Below, in pieces: positions 41,581 through 41,634 of a stretch of 41,634 bases of DNA. Numbering within the stretch: position 1 is the stretch's first letter; each line of letters starts with the position of its first letter. The notes beneath the pieces are model-generated. The model was not told the DNA's origin and ran no database searches. It saw only the letters and a list, made by a program, of their open reading frames with translations. The DNA is from an uncultured Lachnospiraceae bacterium. GTDB taxonomy: Bacteria > Bacillota > Clostridia > Lachnospirales > Lachnospiraceae. The translations under genes were made by a program, and so were the position numbers. The stretch lies in the NCBI GenBank assembly GCA_900551115.1, contig URUY01000029.1, positions 1 to 41,634 on the forward strand, in the 5' to 3' direction.

Positions 41581-41634
41581 AGGGGAATAGTACAGCGGTA
41601 GTGCGGCGGTCTCCAAAACCGTTAACGGGGGTTC
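41581..41634 (+). tRNA. tRNA-Trp (CCA), cut by the window end
   Basis: The 54 visible bases start AGGGGAATAG and include the D-arm 'TACAGCGGTAGTG', the anticodon stem CGGT/ACCG around loop CTCCAAA (anticodon CCA at 41613-41615), and the start of the T-arm 'GGGTTC'. The 3' part, including the acceptor pairing, lies outside the window. Confidence 0.92.

Overview
The window reads as the chromosome of a low-to-mid GC anaerobic Firmicute, most likely a gut Lachnospiraceae (Clostridia). Pointers are AGGAGG-type ribosome sites, a threonine T-box, a class III (anaerobic) ribonucleotide reductase, DUF1540 and Rpn-type proteins, and the clpC/radA neighbourhood. All confident genes lie on the + strand.

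Layout. (1) Positions 1-4000: a small integrative mobilizable element. It has a hairpin-rich non-coding left part, a small accessory protein, a MobV/Pre-type relaxase, two small ORFs (one a helix-turn-helix protein) and a large serine recombinase. (2) 4003-6774: decayed accessory genes: a PD-(D/E)XK nuclease with one in-frame stop, an HNH endonuclease with two frameshifts, and an alpha/beta hydrolase with one frameshift. (3) 6823-9762: a conserved helical protein, purC, a lipoprotein and a SEC-C protein. (4) 9904-13645: a two-gene ABC system (FtsX-like permease plus ATPase). (5) 13653-16211: promoter, Thr T-box, a small Cys-tailed membrane protein and thrS. (6) 16344-18718: DUF1540 protein, fructose-6-phosphate aldolase/transaldolase, TPR lipoprotein. 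(7) 18941-20929: a HelD-like helicase interrupted by one stop codon. (8) 21033-23506: a perfect 28-bp NrdR palindrome abutting the promoter of nrdD, whose product carries a C-terminal redoxin domain. (9) 23548-28136: pyrF and pyrE, separated by an Rpn-type nuclease and an AAA/DUF4143 ATPase that each have their own promoter. (10) 28149-30741: two small membrane proteins and an M29 aminopeptidase. (11) 30793-36523: purE-purM-purN-purD, then a zinc-ribbon/HTH protein and an SH3 membrane protein with a Gly/Ala/Pro repeat tail. (12) 36620-41431: a GntR regulator coupled to clpC, a small beta-rich protein, and radA. (13) The window ends inside a tRNA-Trp gene.

The core genes serve nucleotide supply (de novo purine and pyrimidine steps, dNTP synthesis), protein quality control and repair (clpC, radA) and tRNA charging. 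The accessory parts are the mobilizable element, the nuclease relics and the insertion between pyrF and pyrE. No CRISPR array, rRNA or insertion sequence was seen. I found no complete new system that I can defend. The best leads are the promoter buried in a 16-bp inverted repeat inside the mobile element, the hairpin series at its left end, the small Cys-tailed protein under T-box control, and the GntR-clpC pairing.
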